Source: Castellaniella denitrificans (GTDB taxonomy: Bacteria > Pseudomonadota > Gammaproteobacteria > Burkholderiales > Burkholderiaceae_B). From it: a DNA stretch of 64,000 nt. Where the stretch lies: positions 62,001 through 126,000 of the forward strand of contig NZ_JBHSEZ010000001.1 in the NCBI RefSeq assembly GCF_042653765.1. Reading direction: 5' to 3'. The notes beneath the pieces were generated by a model that searched no databases, was not told the origin of the DNA, and saw only the letters and a program-made list of their open reading frames with translations. A program made the position numbers and the translations under genes. This document shows positions 25,488-35,009 of the stretch, piece by piece (the stretch's first letter is position 1; every line of letters begins with the position of its first letter).

Positions 25488-26213
25488 ATGACGAACGAAA
25501 ACATGATCCTGAGAGTGACCGACGTGGCCGTCCATTACGGCGGCGTGAAAGCCGTGGACGGCGTGTCCTTCGACCTGCGCCAAGGCGAAATCCGCGGCCT
25601 GATCGGTCCAAACGGCGCAGGCAAGTCCACCGTCATCGACGCCATCAGCGGACGGCACGGCCTGACGCGCGGCACGGTCCGCCTGGCGGGCCAGGACATC
25701 ACACGCTGCAGCGTGATCGACCGACGCAGGCGGGGACTCGCCCGATCCTTCCAGCGAACCAGCATCTTCCCTAACATGACCGTCAGCGCGCAGATCGGCC
25801 TGGCGGCCCATAAAGTCGGCGCCGAAGCACCGGAACAGGATGCCCGGCGAGTGATGGATCAGCTCGATCTGTCGGGCGAGGCCGACGCCACGGCCGGCAG
25901 CCTGGGCTATGGGCAGCAACGCCGCCTCGATCTGGCGCTCGCTCTGGTGGGCCGGCCCATCGTGCTGCTCCTGGACGAGCCCATGGCCGGCCTGTCCCCC
26001 CAGGAATCCGCCGATCTGGCGAGCCATCTGCTGAAACTCACCGGCGACTGGGGCGTGTCCATCCTGCTGGTGGAGCACGACACCGACACCCTGTTCAGCA
26101 TCTCGAATTCCGTCACGGTCTTCGAGCTCGGACGCGTCATCGCCAGCGGCCGGCCGGAAGAAGTCAGGATCGAGCCTCGCGTGCGCGAGGCCTACCTGGG
26201 GAGCGCCGCATGA
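25488..26213 (+). CDS. livG: ABC transporter ATP-binding protein (LivG)
   Basis: A 241-residue ATPase: Walker A GPNGAGKST, a signature SLGYGQQRRLDLA, Walker B IVLLLDEPMAGL and the switch His in LLVEHDTD. It pairs with LivF to power the importer. The signature LGYGQQRR is the usual variant of this subfamily. Its stop overlaps livF by four bases. Confidence 0.93.
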   Translation: MTNENMILRVTDVAVHYGGVKAVDGVSFDLRQGEIRGLIGPNGAGKSTVIDAISGRHGLTRGTVRLAGQDITRCSVIDRRRRGLARSFQRTSIFPNMTVSAQIGLAAHKVGAEAPEQDARRVMDQLDLSGEADATAGSLGYGQQRRLDLALALVGRPIVLLLDEPMAGLSPQESADLASHLLKLTGDWGVSILLVEHDTDTLFSISNSVTVFELGRVIASGRPEEVRIEPRVREAYLGSAA

Positions 26214-26908
26214 AAACCCTGCTTCACATGGACGACGTACACGCCTACTACGGCGCGGCGCACATCCTGCAAGGACTCAGCCTGCGGGTCGACGAAGGTG
26301 AACGGGTCGCCCTGATCGGACGCAACGGGGTGGGAAAGACCACCACGGTCAACACCCTGATGGGCATCGCCCGCCTCGGGTCGGGCGAGATCCGGCTGGA
26401 CGGCACCCTCGTGCGCAAGGCGCTGCCCTACACCCCCGCCCAGTTCCAGATCGCCATCGTCCCGCAGGGCCGGTGCATCATCGCGAACCTGACGATCGAG
26501 GAAAACCTGCTGCTGGGCTCGGCGAGCCGGCGCTCCGGCCCCTGGAACCTGCGGGAAATCTACCGCCTGTTCCCGATCCTGAAGGAACGCGCACGCACGC
26601 CCGGCACCGCGCTTTCGGGAGGCCAGCAGCAGATGCTGGCCATCGGCCGCGCTCTGATGGCCAACCCCAGGCTGATGATCCTCGACGAACCCACCGAAGG
26701 ACTCGCGCCCGTCATCGTCGATCAACTGGCGGACACCCTGAACCAGGTGACCCACCAGGGGACGGCCATCCTGCTCATCGAGCAGAACCTGGGGCTGGTG
26801 GCCCGCACGACCGCACGCTATTACGCCGTCGAAAAGGGCCGCATCACGACCAGCGGCGCCGTCGATCCCGCCAACCTCAACGAGCTTCACAGCCACATCG
26901 CAGTCTGA
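26210..26908 (+). CDS. livF: ABC transporter ATP-binding protein (LivF)
   Basis: A 232-residue ATPase: Walker A GRNGVGKTT, signature LSGGQQQMLAIGRAL, Walker B LMILDEPTEGL and switch residues in LLIEQNLG, the Gln after Glu being typical of LivF. It is coupled to livG. Confidence 0.93.
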   Translation: MKTLLHMDDVHAYYGAAHILQGLSLRVDEGERVALIGRNGVGKTTTVNTLMGIARLGSGEIRLDGTLVRKALPYTPAQFQIAIVPQGRCIIANLTIEENLLLGSASRRSGPWNLREIYRLFPILKERARTPGTALSGGQQQMLAIGRALMANPRLMILDEPTEGLAPVIVDQLADTLNQVTHQGTAILLIEQNLGLVARTTARYYAVEKGRITTSGAVDPANLNELHSHIAV

Positions 26909-26949
26909 CACCCCGCAGTCCGATACCTACCCCGACAGGAGACAACATC

Positions 26950-28143
26950 ATGAAAACCAGCCCATTCAAACTTTCCCTCATGGCGCTCGCGATCGCCGCC
27001 TGCGTGACCGGCACGAACGCACAGGCGGCCGACAAGGATCCGCTCAAGATCGGCGCAGTGACCTCGCTGTCCGGCGTGTTCGCACAGCAGGGCGAGGAGG
27101 TCCTGCGCGCCATCCAGTTCGCCGTGGACGAGGCCAACGCCAACGGCGGCGTCGATGGTCGCGAAGTCATGATAAAGACCGGCGACGACGAAAGTACCCC
27201 CAAGGAGGGGCTCCAGGCATCCGAAAAACTCGCACGTGACGGCTACAAGTTCCTCATTGGGCCCATCGCCTCGTCCATCACCATGGCCATCGGCCAGAAC
27301 CTCAACCGCTGGGACGCAATGCTCGTGGCCACGGTCAGCAAGAGCGACAAAATCACCGGCGACAGTTGCAAGCCCAGGATGTTCCGGACCAATCACTCGG
27401 ACGCCATGGACGTGGCCATGTTCGACCAGTGGATGAAGGACATTCCGCAAAAGAACTTCGCCATCCTCGCAGCCGATTATGCCTGGGGCCATGACTCCGC
27501 GAAGACCTTCACCAAAGCGGCCGAAGCCCAGGGCAAGAAGGTCTCCCTGACGCTCTTTCCACCGCTGGGGACCAAGGATTTCGCTCCCTATATCTCCCAG
27601 ATCAAGGCAGACCCGAACATAGACGGGCTGTGGGTGGCGCTTGTCGGAAGCGACCTCATCGCCTACGCCAAGCAGGCGCAAAGTTTCGGACTCACGTCCA
27701 AGACGACGCTGGGCCACGCCATGATCATGAACTTCGCGGTCAACGCGACCGGCAATGCCATGAAGGGGATCGAAGGCAACATGGAATACGGCGCCGAAAT
27801 CGACACGCCCAGGAACAAGGCCTTCGTCAAGGCCTGGGAAGCCAAATTCCACCGGGTGCCGACCGACAATGAAGGCGCGGCTTACAACGGCATGGAAGCC
27901 ATCTTCGCCGGCGTGAAAAAAGCGGACAGCGTGGATCCCGGCAAGGTCGCCAAGGCGCTGGGCGGACTGGAATACGACACCATCTACGGTCCGGCCACGA
28001 TGCGCGCCCAGGACCACCAACTGGTAATCCCCAACTACGTGGGCGAAGTCAGGGAAGCCGGCGGCACGCTGCGGCCGGTGATCACCCACAGCTTCCCGGC
28101 CTCGATCGTCCCCGCACCCTCGGGTGAATGCAAGATGCGCTGA
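26950..28143 (+). CDS. livK: ABC transporter substrate-binding protein (LivK type)
   Basis: A 397-residue periplasmic type I binding protein with a signal peptide cleaved near TNAQA-AD. LKIGAVTSLSGVFAQQGEEVLRAI and DEANANGGVDGREV are typical of the branched-chain amino acid/aromatic acid binding family. It sits last in the operon rather than first. Two cysteines (in SCKPRM and GECKMR) might form a disulphide. The ligand is unknown; catabolic context suggests an organic acid and not an amino acid. Confidence 0.9.
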   Translation: MKTSPFKLSLMALAIAACVTGTNAQAADKDPLKIGAVTSLSGVFAQQGEEVLRAIQFAVDEANANGGVDGREVMIKTGDDESTPKEGLQASEKLARDGYKFLIGPIASSITMAIGQNLNRWDAMLVATVSKSDKITGDSCKPRMFRTNHSDAMDVAMFDQWMKDIPQKNFAILAADYAWGHDSAKTFTKAAEAQGKKVSLTLFPPLGTKDFAPYISQIKADPNIDGLWVALVGSDLIAYAKQAQSFGLTSKTTLGHAMIMNFAVNATGNAMKGIEGNMEYGAEIDTPRNKAFVKAWEAKFHRVPTDNEGAAYNGMEAIFAGVKKADSVDPGKVAKALGGLEYDTIYGPATMRAQDHQLVIPNYVGEVREAGGTLRPVITHSFPASIVPAPSGECKMR

Positions 28144-28159
28144 AGAAACCCGTCGGCGA

Positions 28160-28175
28160 GGCCCCACGCGGGGCC
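28160..28175 (+). terminator. Weak hairpin after the catabolic operon
   Basis: GGCCCC-acgc-GGGGCC forms a short GC stem 17 bases after the livK stop and before the convergent pgsA. No T-run follows, so any termination would be partial or need Rho. Confidence 0.3.
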
Positions 28176-28192
28176 CGCCACGAGGACGGCCC

Positions 28193-28762
28193 CTAGGCCC
28201 GGTCGCGGATCTCCGGCCAGGCCTTCCTCAGGTAGTAGCACATCGACCAGACCGTGAGGATGGCGGCGACCACGATCAGGACTTCGCCGACGATGTGGGT
28301 GGAAACGCCTTCCAGGGGCTGCCAGTACAGCAGGCAGGGGATGGCGACCATCTGCGCGGCGGTCTTGAACTTGCCCAGCCAGTGGACGGCCACGCTGCTG
28401 CTGGCGCCGATCTTCGCCATCCATTCGCGCAGCGCGGAAATGGTGATTTCCCGGCCGATGATCACCAGGGCGATCAGGGAATCGACGCGGTCCAGGTTCA
28501 GCAGGATCAGCAGCGCCGCGCAGACCATCAGCTTGTCGGCCACCGGGTCCAGGAAGGCGCCGAACGCCGAGGTCTGGTTCCAGCGCCGCGCCAGCCAGCC
28601 ATCGAGCCAGTCGGTGGCGGCGGCCACGATGAAGGCCAGGGCGGCGGCCGTGTCGCGCCAGCCCGACCCGGTCCAGGCGTCGGGCAGGTAGTACAGTCCC
28701 ACGATCAGGGGGATCATGGCGATGCGCAGCCAGGTCAGGGCGATGGGGATATTGAGCGGCAT
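28193..28762 (-). CDS. pgsA: CDP-diacylglycerol--glycerol-3-phosphate 3-phosphatidyltransferase
   Basis: A 189-residue membrane enzyme that makes phosphatidylglycerophosphate. The CDP-alcohol phosphotransferase motif DG-x2-AR-x8-G-x3-D-x3-D is intact in LDGWLARRWNQTSAFG then AFLDPVADK. Five or six helices are present. It follows uvrC on the same strand with 111 bases between, a common proteobacterial pairing. Confidence 0.95.
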   Translation of the reverse strand: MPLNIPIALTWLRIAMIPLIVGLYYLPDAWTGSGWRDTAAALAFIVAAATDWLDGWLARRWNQTSAFGAFLDPVADKLMVCAALLILLNLDRVDSLIALVIIGREITISALREWMAKIGASSSVAVHWLGKFKTAAQMVAIPCLLYWQPLEGVSTHIVGEVLIVVAAILTVWSMCYYLRKAWPEIRDRA

Positions 28763-28873
28763 GATAGGCGTAATACTACCCTAAGGAACCGCCCGCCGCC
28801 CGGGCGCCCGGCCCGTTGCGCGCCGCGGCCGCCCGTCGGGACTCCGCGAGGGCGGCCGACGCGCCCGCGGCCC

Positions 28874-30697
28874 CTACCTCAGGGCATGGTAGATGCGTTC
28901 GGCCAGCGCCTCGGAAATCCCCTCGACGCCGCGCAGTTCGTCGATGCTGGCGTCCGCCACCCCGCTGAAGCCGCCAAAGCGCGCCAGCAGGTTCTGACGC
29001 CGCTGCTTGCCCACGCCCTCGATGTCTTCCAGGCGCGAGACGTTGCGGGCCTTGGCCCGCTTGGCGCGCATGCCGGTGATGGCGAAGCGGTGGGCCTCGT
29101 CGCGGATCTGCGCCACCAGCATCAGGGCGGCGGATTCCACCCCCAGCGCCACCGGGGGCCGGCCGTCGACGAAGACCAGGGTCTCCAGGCCGACCTTGCG
29201 GTGGTCGCCCTTCTTCACCCCGACGATGCGGCTGACGTCCAGCCCCAGTTCGACGAAGACCTGGCGCGCGATCCCGACCTGGCCCTCGCCGCCGTCGATC
29301 AGCACCACGTCGGGCATCTCGGCATCGCCGTCGGCCACCCGCGCGTAGCGCCGCGTGAGCGCCTGGCGCATGGCGGCGTAGTCGTCGCCCGGCTCGATGC
29401 CGGCGATGTTGAAGCGCCGGTACAGCGACGATTGCATGGCGTGATGGCGGTACACCACGCAGGACGCCTGGGTGGCCTCGCCCGCCGTATGGCTGATGTC
29501 GAAGCACTCGATGTGCAGGGCGTCGAGCGCGTCGTCATCCGTGTCCAGGTCCAGCTCCACGGCCAGCGCCCGCGTGCGCGCCTCGCGCGCGCTGGATTCG
29601 GACAGGCGCTGCGCCAGCGCCATCCGGGCGTTGCGCTGCGCCTGTTCCAGCCAGGCGCGGCGCGCGCCCTGGGGGCGGGTCAGCACGCGGATGCGGTGGC
29701 CGTGCTGCTCGGCCAGCAGCGCCGCCAGGTCGGGGTCGGACAGGGCGTGCGAACACACCAGCACGGGCGGGGCCGGGTTGTCGGCGTAGTGCTGGGCCAC
29801 GAAGGCGCTCAGCACTTCCTCGGCGGATTCGTCCTGGGCCTGGGTGGGGAACAGGGGCTTGTCGCCCAGGTGCCGGCCGGCCCGCACCATCGCCAGGTTG
29901 ACGCACACGCGTCCGCCCGCGAGTTCCACCGCGATGATGTCGACGCTGTCGTCGCCCACCTGCTCCATGGTCTGCTGCTGCAGGACCTTCGCCAGCGCGC
30001 GCATCTGGTCGCGCAGCGCGGCGGCCTGCTCGAAATCCTGGCGCTCGGCGGCGGCGGTCATGCGCCGCTCGATGTCCTCCAGGACTTCGCCGGCCCGGCC
30101 TTCCAGGAAGCGGATGGCGCGCTCGACGTCGGCCCGGTAGTCCTCGGGCGAGATCAGGTTGACGCAGGGCGCGGAGCAGCGGCCGATCTGGTAGAGCAGG
30201 CACGGGCGCGTGCGGTGGGCGTAGACGCTGTCCTCGCAGGTGCGCAGGCGAAAGACCTTCTGCAGGATCTGGATGGTCTCGCGCACCGCCCAGGAATTGG
30301 GATAGGGGCCGAAGAAGCGGCCCGGCCCGTGGGTGCTGCCCCGGTAGTACACGATGCGCGGGGCCTCGTGCGCGGTGATGTGCAGGTAGGGGTAGGACTT
30401 GTCGTCCCGGAAGAGGATGTTGTAGCGGGGCTTGAGGCGCTTGATCAGGTTGTTTTCCAGGATCAGGGCCTCGGCCTCGGTGCGCGTGACCGTGATCTCG
30501 GTGCGCGCCACGCGCGCCAGCATGTGCTCGATGCGCGGACCATGGCCGGACTTCTGGAAATACGAGCTGACGCGGCGCTTCAGGTCGCGCGCCTTGCCGA
30601 CGTACAGGACCTCGCCCTGTGCGTCGATGTGGCGGTAGACCCCCGGCAGGTGCGGCAGGTCAGATAGAAAGGTTTTCAGATCGAAGGCTTCGGGCAC
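28874..30697 (-). CDS. uvrC: Excinuclease ABC subunit C
   Basis: A 607-residue nucleotide-excision repair nuclease. It has an N-terminal GIY-YIG domain (GVYRHIDAQGEVLYVGKA), a UVR domain binding UvrB (about 200-235, RQDFEQAAALRDQMRAL), an RNase H-like endonuclease domain (VVLIDGGEGQVGIA) and a C-terminal pair of helix-hairpin-helix motifs (IEGVGKQRRQNLL and VEGISEALAERIYHAL). Length is normal. Its start overlaps the end of nagZ by 38 bases. Confidence 0.97.
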   Translation of the reverse strand: MPEAFDLKTFLSDLPHLPGVYRHIDAQGEVLYVGKARDLKRRVSSYFQKSGHGPRIEHMLARVARTEITVTRTEAEALILENNLIKRLKPRYNILFRDDKSYPYLHITAHEAPRIVYYRGSTHGPGRFFGPYPNSWAVRETIQILQKVFRLRTCEDSVYAHRTRPCLLYQIGRCSAPCVNLISPEDYRADVERAIRFLEGRAGEVLEDIERRMTAAAERQDFEQAAALRDQMRALAKVLQQQTMEQVGDDSVDIIAVELAGGRVCVNLAMVRAGRHLGDKPLFPTQAQDESAEEVLSAFVAQHYADNPAPPVLVCSHALSDPDLAALLAEQHGHRIRVLTRPQGARRAWLEQAQRNARMALAQRLSESSAREARTRALAVELDLDTDDDALDALHIECFDISHTAGEATQASCVVYRHHAMQSSLYRRFNIAGIEPGDDYAAMRQALTRRYARVADGDAEMPDVVLIDGGEGQVGIARQVFVELGLDVSRIVGVKKGDHRKVGLETLVFVDGRPPVALGVESAALMLVAQIRDEAHRFAITGMRAKRAKARNVSRLEDIEGVGKQRRQNLLARFGGFSGVADASIDELRGVEGISEALAERIYHALR

Positions 30698-31739
30698 GGA
30701 GATACCTCGGATCGGACAGCAGCCCCGTCCAGTCGGGCGCGGGCCGGAACGGCATCAGCCGCCGGATGCGGCGCACGGCCTGGGGGTCCAGGGGGCGGTC
30801 CGCCAGCGCCGCCAGCAGCTCGTCGGCCAGGTCGGGGCGATTGCACACCAGCACCATGTCGCAGCCGGCCTCCAGCGCGGCCCGGGCCCGGGCGTGGATG
30901 TCGCCGGCCACGCTCGCGCCTTCCATGGTGAGGTCGTCCGAGAACACCACGCCATCGTATTCCATCCGGCCGCGCAGGATGTCGGTCACCCAGCGGCGCG
31001 AGAATCCGGCCGGCTCGGGCGCCACTTGCGGATAGATGACGTGGGCCGGCATCACGGCCGGCAGCGCCAGGTCGCCCAGCCAGCGGTACGGCGCGGCGTC
31101 GGCGTCCAGGATCTCGTCCAGCGGCCGGTCGTCGACGGGGATCGCCAGGTGGGAATCGGCCGCCACCGCGCCGTGACCGGGGAAGTGCTTGCCGCAGGCC
31201 GCCATGCCGGCCTGGGACAGGCCCTGGATCAGCGCGCGGGCCAGCAGAGCCACGGCCGCCGGATCCTCGTGCAGCGCCCGGTTGCCGATCACCTGACTGA
31301 CCCCGTAATCCAGGTCCAGCACGGGCGTGAAGCTGAAATCCACGCCGCAGGCGCGCAGCTCGCTCGCCAGCACGAAGCCGGTCTCGGTGGCCGCGCGCAA
31401 GGCGGCCTGGGGATCCCGGTCGTACCAATGGCCGAAGACCCGCATGGCCGGCAGCGGGGTGAAGCCGTCCGTGCGGAAGCGCTGGACCCGGCCGCCCTCG
31501 TGGTCCACGGCGATCAGCAGGGGCTCGTCGCGCGCACCGTGGATGGCGGCGCACAGGGCGGAGAGCTGGGCCCGGTCGGAGAAATTGCGCGCGAAGAGGA
31601 TCACGCCGCCGACCTGGGGGTGGCGCAGGCGGACGCGCTCGGCGTCCGTCAGTTCCAGCCCGGCCACGTCGACCATGACGGGGCCCGGGGCCATGAGGGC
31701 GGCGCGGCCGCCGGAATGCGCGTTCTGTGGCGTGGTCAT
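30660..31739 (-). CDS. nagZ: Beta-N-acetylhexosaminidase NagZ
   Basis: A 359-residue glycoside hydrolase family 3 cytoplasmic enzyme that removes GlcNAc from anhydro-muropeptides during cell-wall recycling. KHFPGHGAVAADSH is the NagZ signature with the catalytic His on the mobile loop, and the nucleophile Asp lies in VVFSDDLTMEGA. It overlaps uvrC downstream and acpS upstream (4 bases). Confidence 0.96.
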   Translation of the reverse strand: MTTPQNAHSGGRAALMAPGPVMVDVAGLELTDAERVRLRHPQVGGVILFARNFSDRAQLSALCAAIHGARDEPLLIAVDHEGGRVQRFRTDGFTPLPAMRVFGHWYDRDPQAALRAATETGFVLASELRACGVDFSFTPVLDLDYGVSQVIGNRALHEDPAAVALLARALIQGLSQAGMAACGKHFPGHGAVAADSHLAIPVDDRPLDEILDADAAPYRWLGDLALPAVMPAHVIYPQVAPEPAGFSRRWVTDILRGRMEYDGVVFSDDLTMEGASVAGDIHARARAALEAGCDMVLVCNRPDLADELLAALADRPLDPQAVRRIRRLMPFRPAPDWTGLLSDPRYLRARSLRSENLSI

Positions 31740-32173
31740 GCGGTGCTTTCCTTGGGGTGCGGCCCGGCGGGCAGGGCCTCGATCACGACGAAGGCCGCCA
31801 CCATGTCGGCCTCGTCGGTCATGGACACGTGCGCCCGGCCGAAGCGGGCGGCGTACCAGTCGGCCAGGGGGCCGGACAGGTGGATCTCGGGCGCCCCGCC
31901 GGGCCGGTTCAGGATCTGCGCCCGCGACCAGGTCATGGGCATGTGGATGCCCAGCCCGATGGCCTTGGAGAAGGCTTCCTTGGCCGCGAAGCGGGTCGCC
32001 AGGTAGAGGATGCCCCGGCGCGGATCGCGCCCCCGGCGGCGGTGGTGGACGAGCTGCTCGTCAGGTCCCAGGACGCGGCGGACGAAGCGGTCGCCGTGCC
32101 GCGCGTAGATGCGCTCGATGCGCTCGACCCGCAGCAGATCGGTGCCGATGCCGGCGATGGCTCCAGTGGACAC
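31736..32173 (-). CDS. acpS: Holo-[acyl-carrier-protein] synthase, GTG start
   Basis: A 145-residue phosphopantetheinyl transferase that activates acyl carrier protein. GIGTDLLRVERIERIYARHG carries the Mg-binding Asp, and RFAAKEAFSKAIGLG the catalytic Glu/Lys. No ATG fits; GTG at 32173 has GGAG upstream and gives the standard N-terminus. Located in the usual acpS-nagZ order with a 4-base overlap. Confidence 0.93.
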   Translation of the reverse strand: MSTGAIAGIGTDLLRVERIERIYARHGDRFVRRVLGPDEQLVHHRRRGRDPRRGILYLATRFAAKEAFSKAIGLGIHMPMTWSRAQILNRPGGAPEIHLSGPLADWYAARFGRAHVSMTDEADMVAAFVVIEALPAGPHPKESTA

Positions 32174-32240
32174 GGAAGGACTCCGAAGAAACGGCGATGG
32201 AAACGGCGCCCGGGCCGCCGCGCGGGCGGCCCGGCGCGGG

Positions 32241-32786
32241 TCACAGCCGGATGAAATGTTCCCGGTAGTGCTTGAGCTCGTCGATGGATTCCTGGATGTC
32301 GGCCAGGGCCTCATGCTTGCTGGCCTTGACGAAGCTGCGGTAGACCTCGGGCTTCCAGCGCAGGGACAGTTCCTTCAGCGTGCTGACGTCCAGGTTGCGG
32401 TAATGGAAATAGGCTTCCAGGCGGGGCATGTACTTGACCATGAAGCGGCGGTCCTGGCCGATGGTGTTGCCGCACATCGGCGACTTGCCGGCCGGCACCA
32501 GCGGGGCCAGGAATTCCAGCAGGATGTCCTCCGCCCCCGATTCGGTCAGGGTCGAGGCCTTGACCTTGTCGATCAGGCCGCTCTTGCCGTGGGTGGACTG
32601 GTTCCATTTGTCCATGCCGTCCAGCACGGCGTCGTCCTGGTGGATCACCAGCACCGGCGCCTGCGCCACCGGGGTCAGGTCAGGCTCGGTGACGACCATG
32701 GCGATCTCGAGGATGCGTTCCTTTTCGGGATCCAGGCCCGACATTTCCATGTCCAGCCAAATCAGGCGCTGATCGTTCGCGGCCAT
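32241..32786 (-). CDS. orn: Oligoribonuclease
   Basis: A 181-residue DEDDh 3'-5' exoribonuclease that degrades two-base RNAs, including pGpG from cyclic-di-GMP turnover. Exo motifs: WLDMEMSGLD (Asp, Glu), CGNTIGQDRRF (Asp), and HEALADIQESIDEL (His, Asp). It is divergent from the M48 protease gene with 55 bases between starts. Confidence 0.97.
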   Translation of the reverse strand: MAANDQRLIWLDMEMSGLDPEKERILEIAMVVTEPDLTPVAQAPVLVIHQDDAVLDGMDKWNQSTHGKSGLIDKVKASTLTESGAEDILLEFLAPLVPAGKSPMCGNTIGQDRRFMVKYMPRLEAYFHYRNLDVSTLKELSLRWKPEVYRSFVKASKHEALADIQESIDELKHYREHFIRL

Positions 32787-32841
32787 ATCCTATAATCCTT
32801 TGCTTGCAAAGAACCGATTTTCGCACATTGGCCGGACGGAC

Positions 32842-34086
32842 ATGCTGACCTTCCTGTTTCTCGCCTGCCTGGTGGGCGACCTGCTCCTGCGCTACTGGCT
32901 GGCGCGCCGGCAGATCCGCCATGTGCTTGCGCACCGCGACGCGGTCCCCGCCGCCTTCGCCGACCGCGTCGGCCTGCACAGCCACCAGCGCGCCGCCGAC
33001 TACACCGTGGCCCGCTGCCAGTTGTCCATGGTCGAACGCATCGTCGAGGCCGCCGTGCTGCTGGGCCTGACCCTGCTGGGCGGCCTGCAGGCCCTGGACC
33101 TGGCCCTGGGCCGCCTCATCGAGTCCGAACTCTGGCGCCAGATGGCCCTGGTGGGCGTCGTGCTGGCCCTGCTGGGCGCCGTCGGGCTGGTCTTTTCCGC
33201 CTGGCGCACCTTCCGCCTGGAAGCCCGCTTCGGCTTCAACCGCATGACGCCCCGCCTGTTCGTCACCGACGCCCTCAAGATGCTGGCCGTCACCCTGGTG
33301 CTGGGCGCCCCGCTGCTGGCCGCCATCCTGTGGATCATGCGGTCGGCCGGCACCGACTGGGCCTGGTGGGCCTGGGGCGTCTGGGTGGGCTTCAACCTGC
33401 TGGTCCTGTGGCTGTACCCCAGCTTCATCGCCCCGCTGTTCAACCGCTTCACGCCCCTGAACGACCCCGAGCTCACCCAGCGCATCCACGCCCTGGCCAA
33501 GCGCTGCCATTTCGGCCTGGCGGGCCTGTTCGTCATGGACGGCTCGCGGCGGTCCGCCCACGGCAACGCCTATTTCACCGGTTTCGGCCGCCACCGCCGC
33601 ATCGTGTTCTTCGACACCCTGCTCTCGCGCCTGAACACCGACGAGGTCGAGGCCGTCCTGGCCCACGAGCTGGGCCACTTCGCCCACCGCCACATCCTGC
33701 GGCGCATCGTCGTCAGTTTCGCGGCGGCCGGCGTGCTGCTGCACCTGCTGGCCTGGCTGTCCACCCAGCTCTGGTTCTACACCGGCCTGGGCGTCATCCC
33801 GCAACTGGGCCGGCCCAACGACGGCCTGGCCCTGGTGCTGTTCATGCTGGCCCTGCCGGTGCTGACGTTCTGGTCCACGCCCATCGCCAGCCTGCTGTCG
33901 CGGCGCGACGAGTTCCAGGCCGACCGCTACGCGGTGCGGCAATGCGGCGCGGCGCCCCTGGCCAGCGCGCTGGTCAAGCTCTACGACGACAACGCCGCCA
34001 CGCTGACGCCGGACCCGATCCATTCCGCCTGGTACGACAGCCACCCGCCGGCCCCCGTGCGCATCGCGCACCTGCGCGATGGCTGA
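32842..34086 (+). CDS. M48-family integral membrane metallopeptidase (Ste24/CaaX type)
   Basis: A 414-residue membrane protease with about seven helices. The zinc motif HELGH lies in AVLAHELGHFAHRH and the third ligand Glu in SRRDEFQADRYA. It resembles CAAX prenyl protease 1 (Ste24) homologues that in bacteria act on membrane protein quality control. Its physiological substrate is unknown. GGACGGAC precedes the ATG at 32842. TATAAT at 32791-32796 is a possible -10. It overlaps rsgA by eight bases, a common betaproteobacterial pairing with orn. Confidence 0.92.
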   Translation: MLTFLFLACLVGDLLLRYWLARRQIRHVLAHRDAVPAAFADRVGLHSHQRAADYTVARCQLSMVERIVEAAVLLGLTLLGGLQALDLALGRLIESELWRQMALVGVVLALLGAVGLVFSAWRTFRLEARFGFNRMTPRLFVTDALKMLAVTLVLGAPLLAAILWIMRSAGTDWAWWAWGVWVGFNLLVLWLYPSFIAPLFNRFTPLNDPELTQRIHALAKRCHFGLAGLFVMDGSRRSAHGNAYFTGFGRHRRIVFFDTLLSRLNTDEVEAVLAHELGHFAHRHILRRIVVSFAAAGVLLHLLAWLSTQLWFYTGLGVIPQLGRPNDGLALVLFMLALPVLTFWSTPIASLLSRRDEFQADRYAVRQCGAAPLASALVKLYDDNAATLTPDPIHSAWYDSHPPAPVRIAHLRDG

Positions 34087-34978
34087 ACCCGCCGCGCTGC
34101 AGGGCCTCGTCATCGCCGCCCACGGACGCCACTACGACGTGGAGATCGACGGCGACGGCCATCGCCAGTGCTACACGCGGGGCAAGAAGGCCGGCCCGGC
34201 CGTGGGCGACCGGGTGCGCGTGCGCCCCGAGGGCCGCCAGGAAGGCGTCATTCTCGACATCCTGCCGCGCCGCAACCTGTTCTACCGCTCCGACGCCCAG
34301 CGCAGCAAGCAATTCGCCGCGAACATCGACCAGCTGCTGCTGGTGCTGGCCCCGGAACCCGAATTCTCCGAGGACCTGACCGGACGCGCCCTGGTGGCGG
34401 CCGCCAGCGCCGGCGTGCCGGCGCTCATCGTGCTGAACAAGGCCGACCTGCCCGGCGCCGCCGCCGCCCGCGCGCGGCTGGCGACCGTGGAATCCCTGGG
34501 CACGCCGGTCATCATGCTCAGCGCCCTGGACATGGACCAGGTCCGCACCCTGCTGGGGCCCCGCCTGCGGGACCGCCTCACGCTGCTGCTGGGGCAGAGC
34601 GGCATGGGCAAGTCCACCCTGCTCAACGCGCTGGTGCCCGAGGCCCTGGCGGCAACCCGGGCGCATTCCGAGGCCCTGGGCACCGGCCGCCACACCACCA
34701 CCCGCACGCAGCGCTACGCCCTGCCCGGAGGCGGCGGCCTGATCGACTCGCCCGGCTTCCAGGCCTTCGGCCTGCAGCACCTGAGCGCCCACGACATCGA
34801 GCAGGGCTTTCCGGAATTCGCGCGGCCGATCGCCGAATGCCGCTTCTACAACTGCACCCACCGCCACGAACCGGGCTGCGGCGTGCTGGCGGCCGTCGAG
34901 CGCGGCGACGTGCGCGCCGAGCGCCATGCCCTCTACATGCGCATCCTGGCCGAAAACGAGGCGGCGCGGCGGTACTAG
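34079..34978 (+). CDS. rsgA: Small ribosomal subunit biogenesis GTPase RsgA
   Basis: A 299-residue circularly permuted GTPase that checks 30S subunit maturation: an OB-fold (1-75), then G-motifs in permuted order NKADLP, GQSGMGKST, DSPGFQ, and a C-terminal zinc site (ECRFYNCTHRHEPGC). The start overlaps the M48 gene by eight bases, indicating co-expression. Confidence 0.96.
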   Translation: MAEPAALQGLVIAAHGRHYDVEIDGDGHRQCYTRGKKAGPAVGDRVRVRPEGRQEGVILDILPRRNLFYRSDAQRSKQFAANIDQLLLVLAPEPEFSEDLTGRALVAAASAGVPALIVLNKADLPGAAAARARLATVESLGTPVIMLSALDMDQVRTLLGPRLRDRLTLLLGQSGMGKSTLLNALVPEALAATRAHSEALGTGRHTTTRTQRYALPGGGGLIDSPGFQAFGLQHLSAHDIEQGFPEFARPIAECRFYNCTHRHEPGCGVLAAVERGDVRAERHALYMRILAENEAARRY

Positions 34979-35009
34979 GCGCCCCGGTTCCTGGCCCCGC
35001 GGCCCGGAT

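Noticed and set aside
28827..28857. Terminator between uvrC and pgsA
   Set aside because: GGCCGCCC/GGGCGGCC can pair around a 15-base loop, but no T-run follows on the minus strand.
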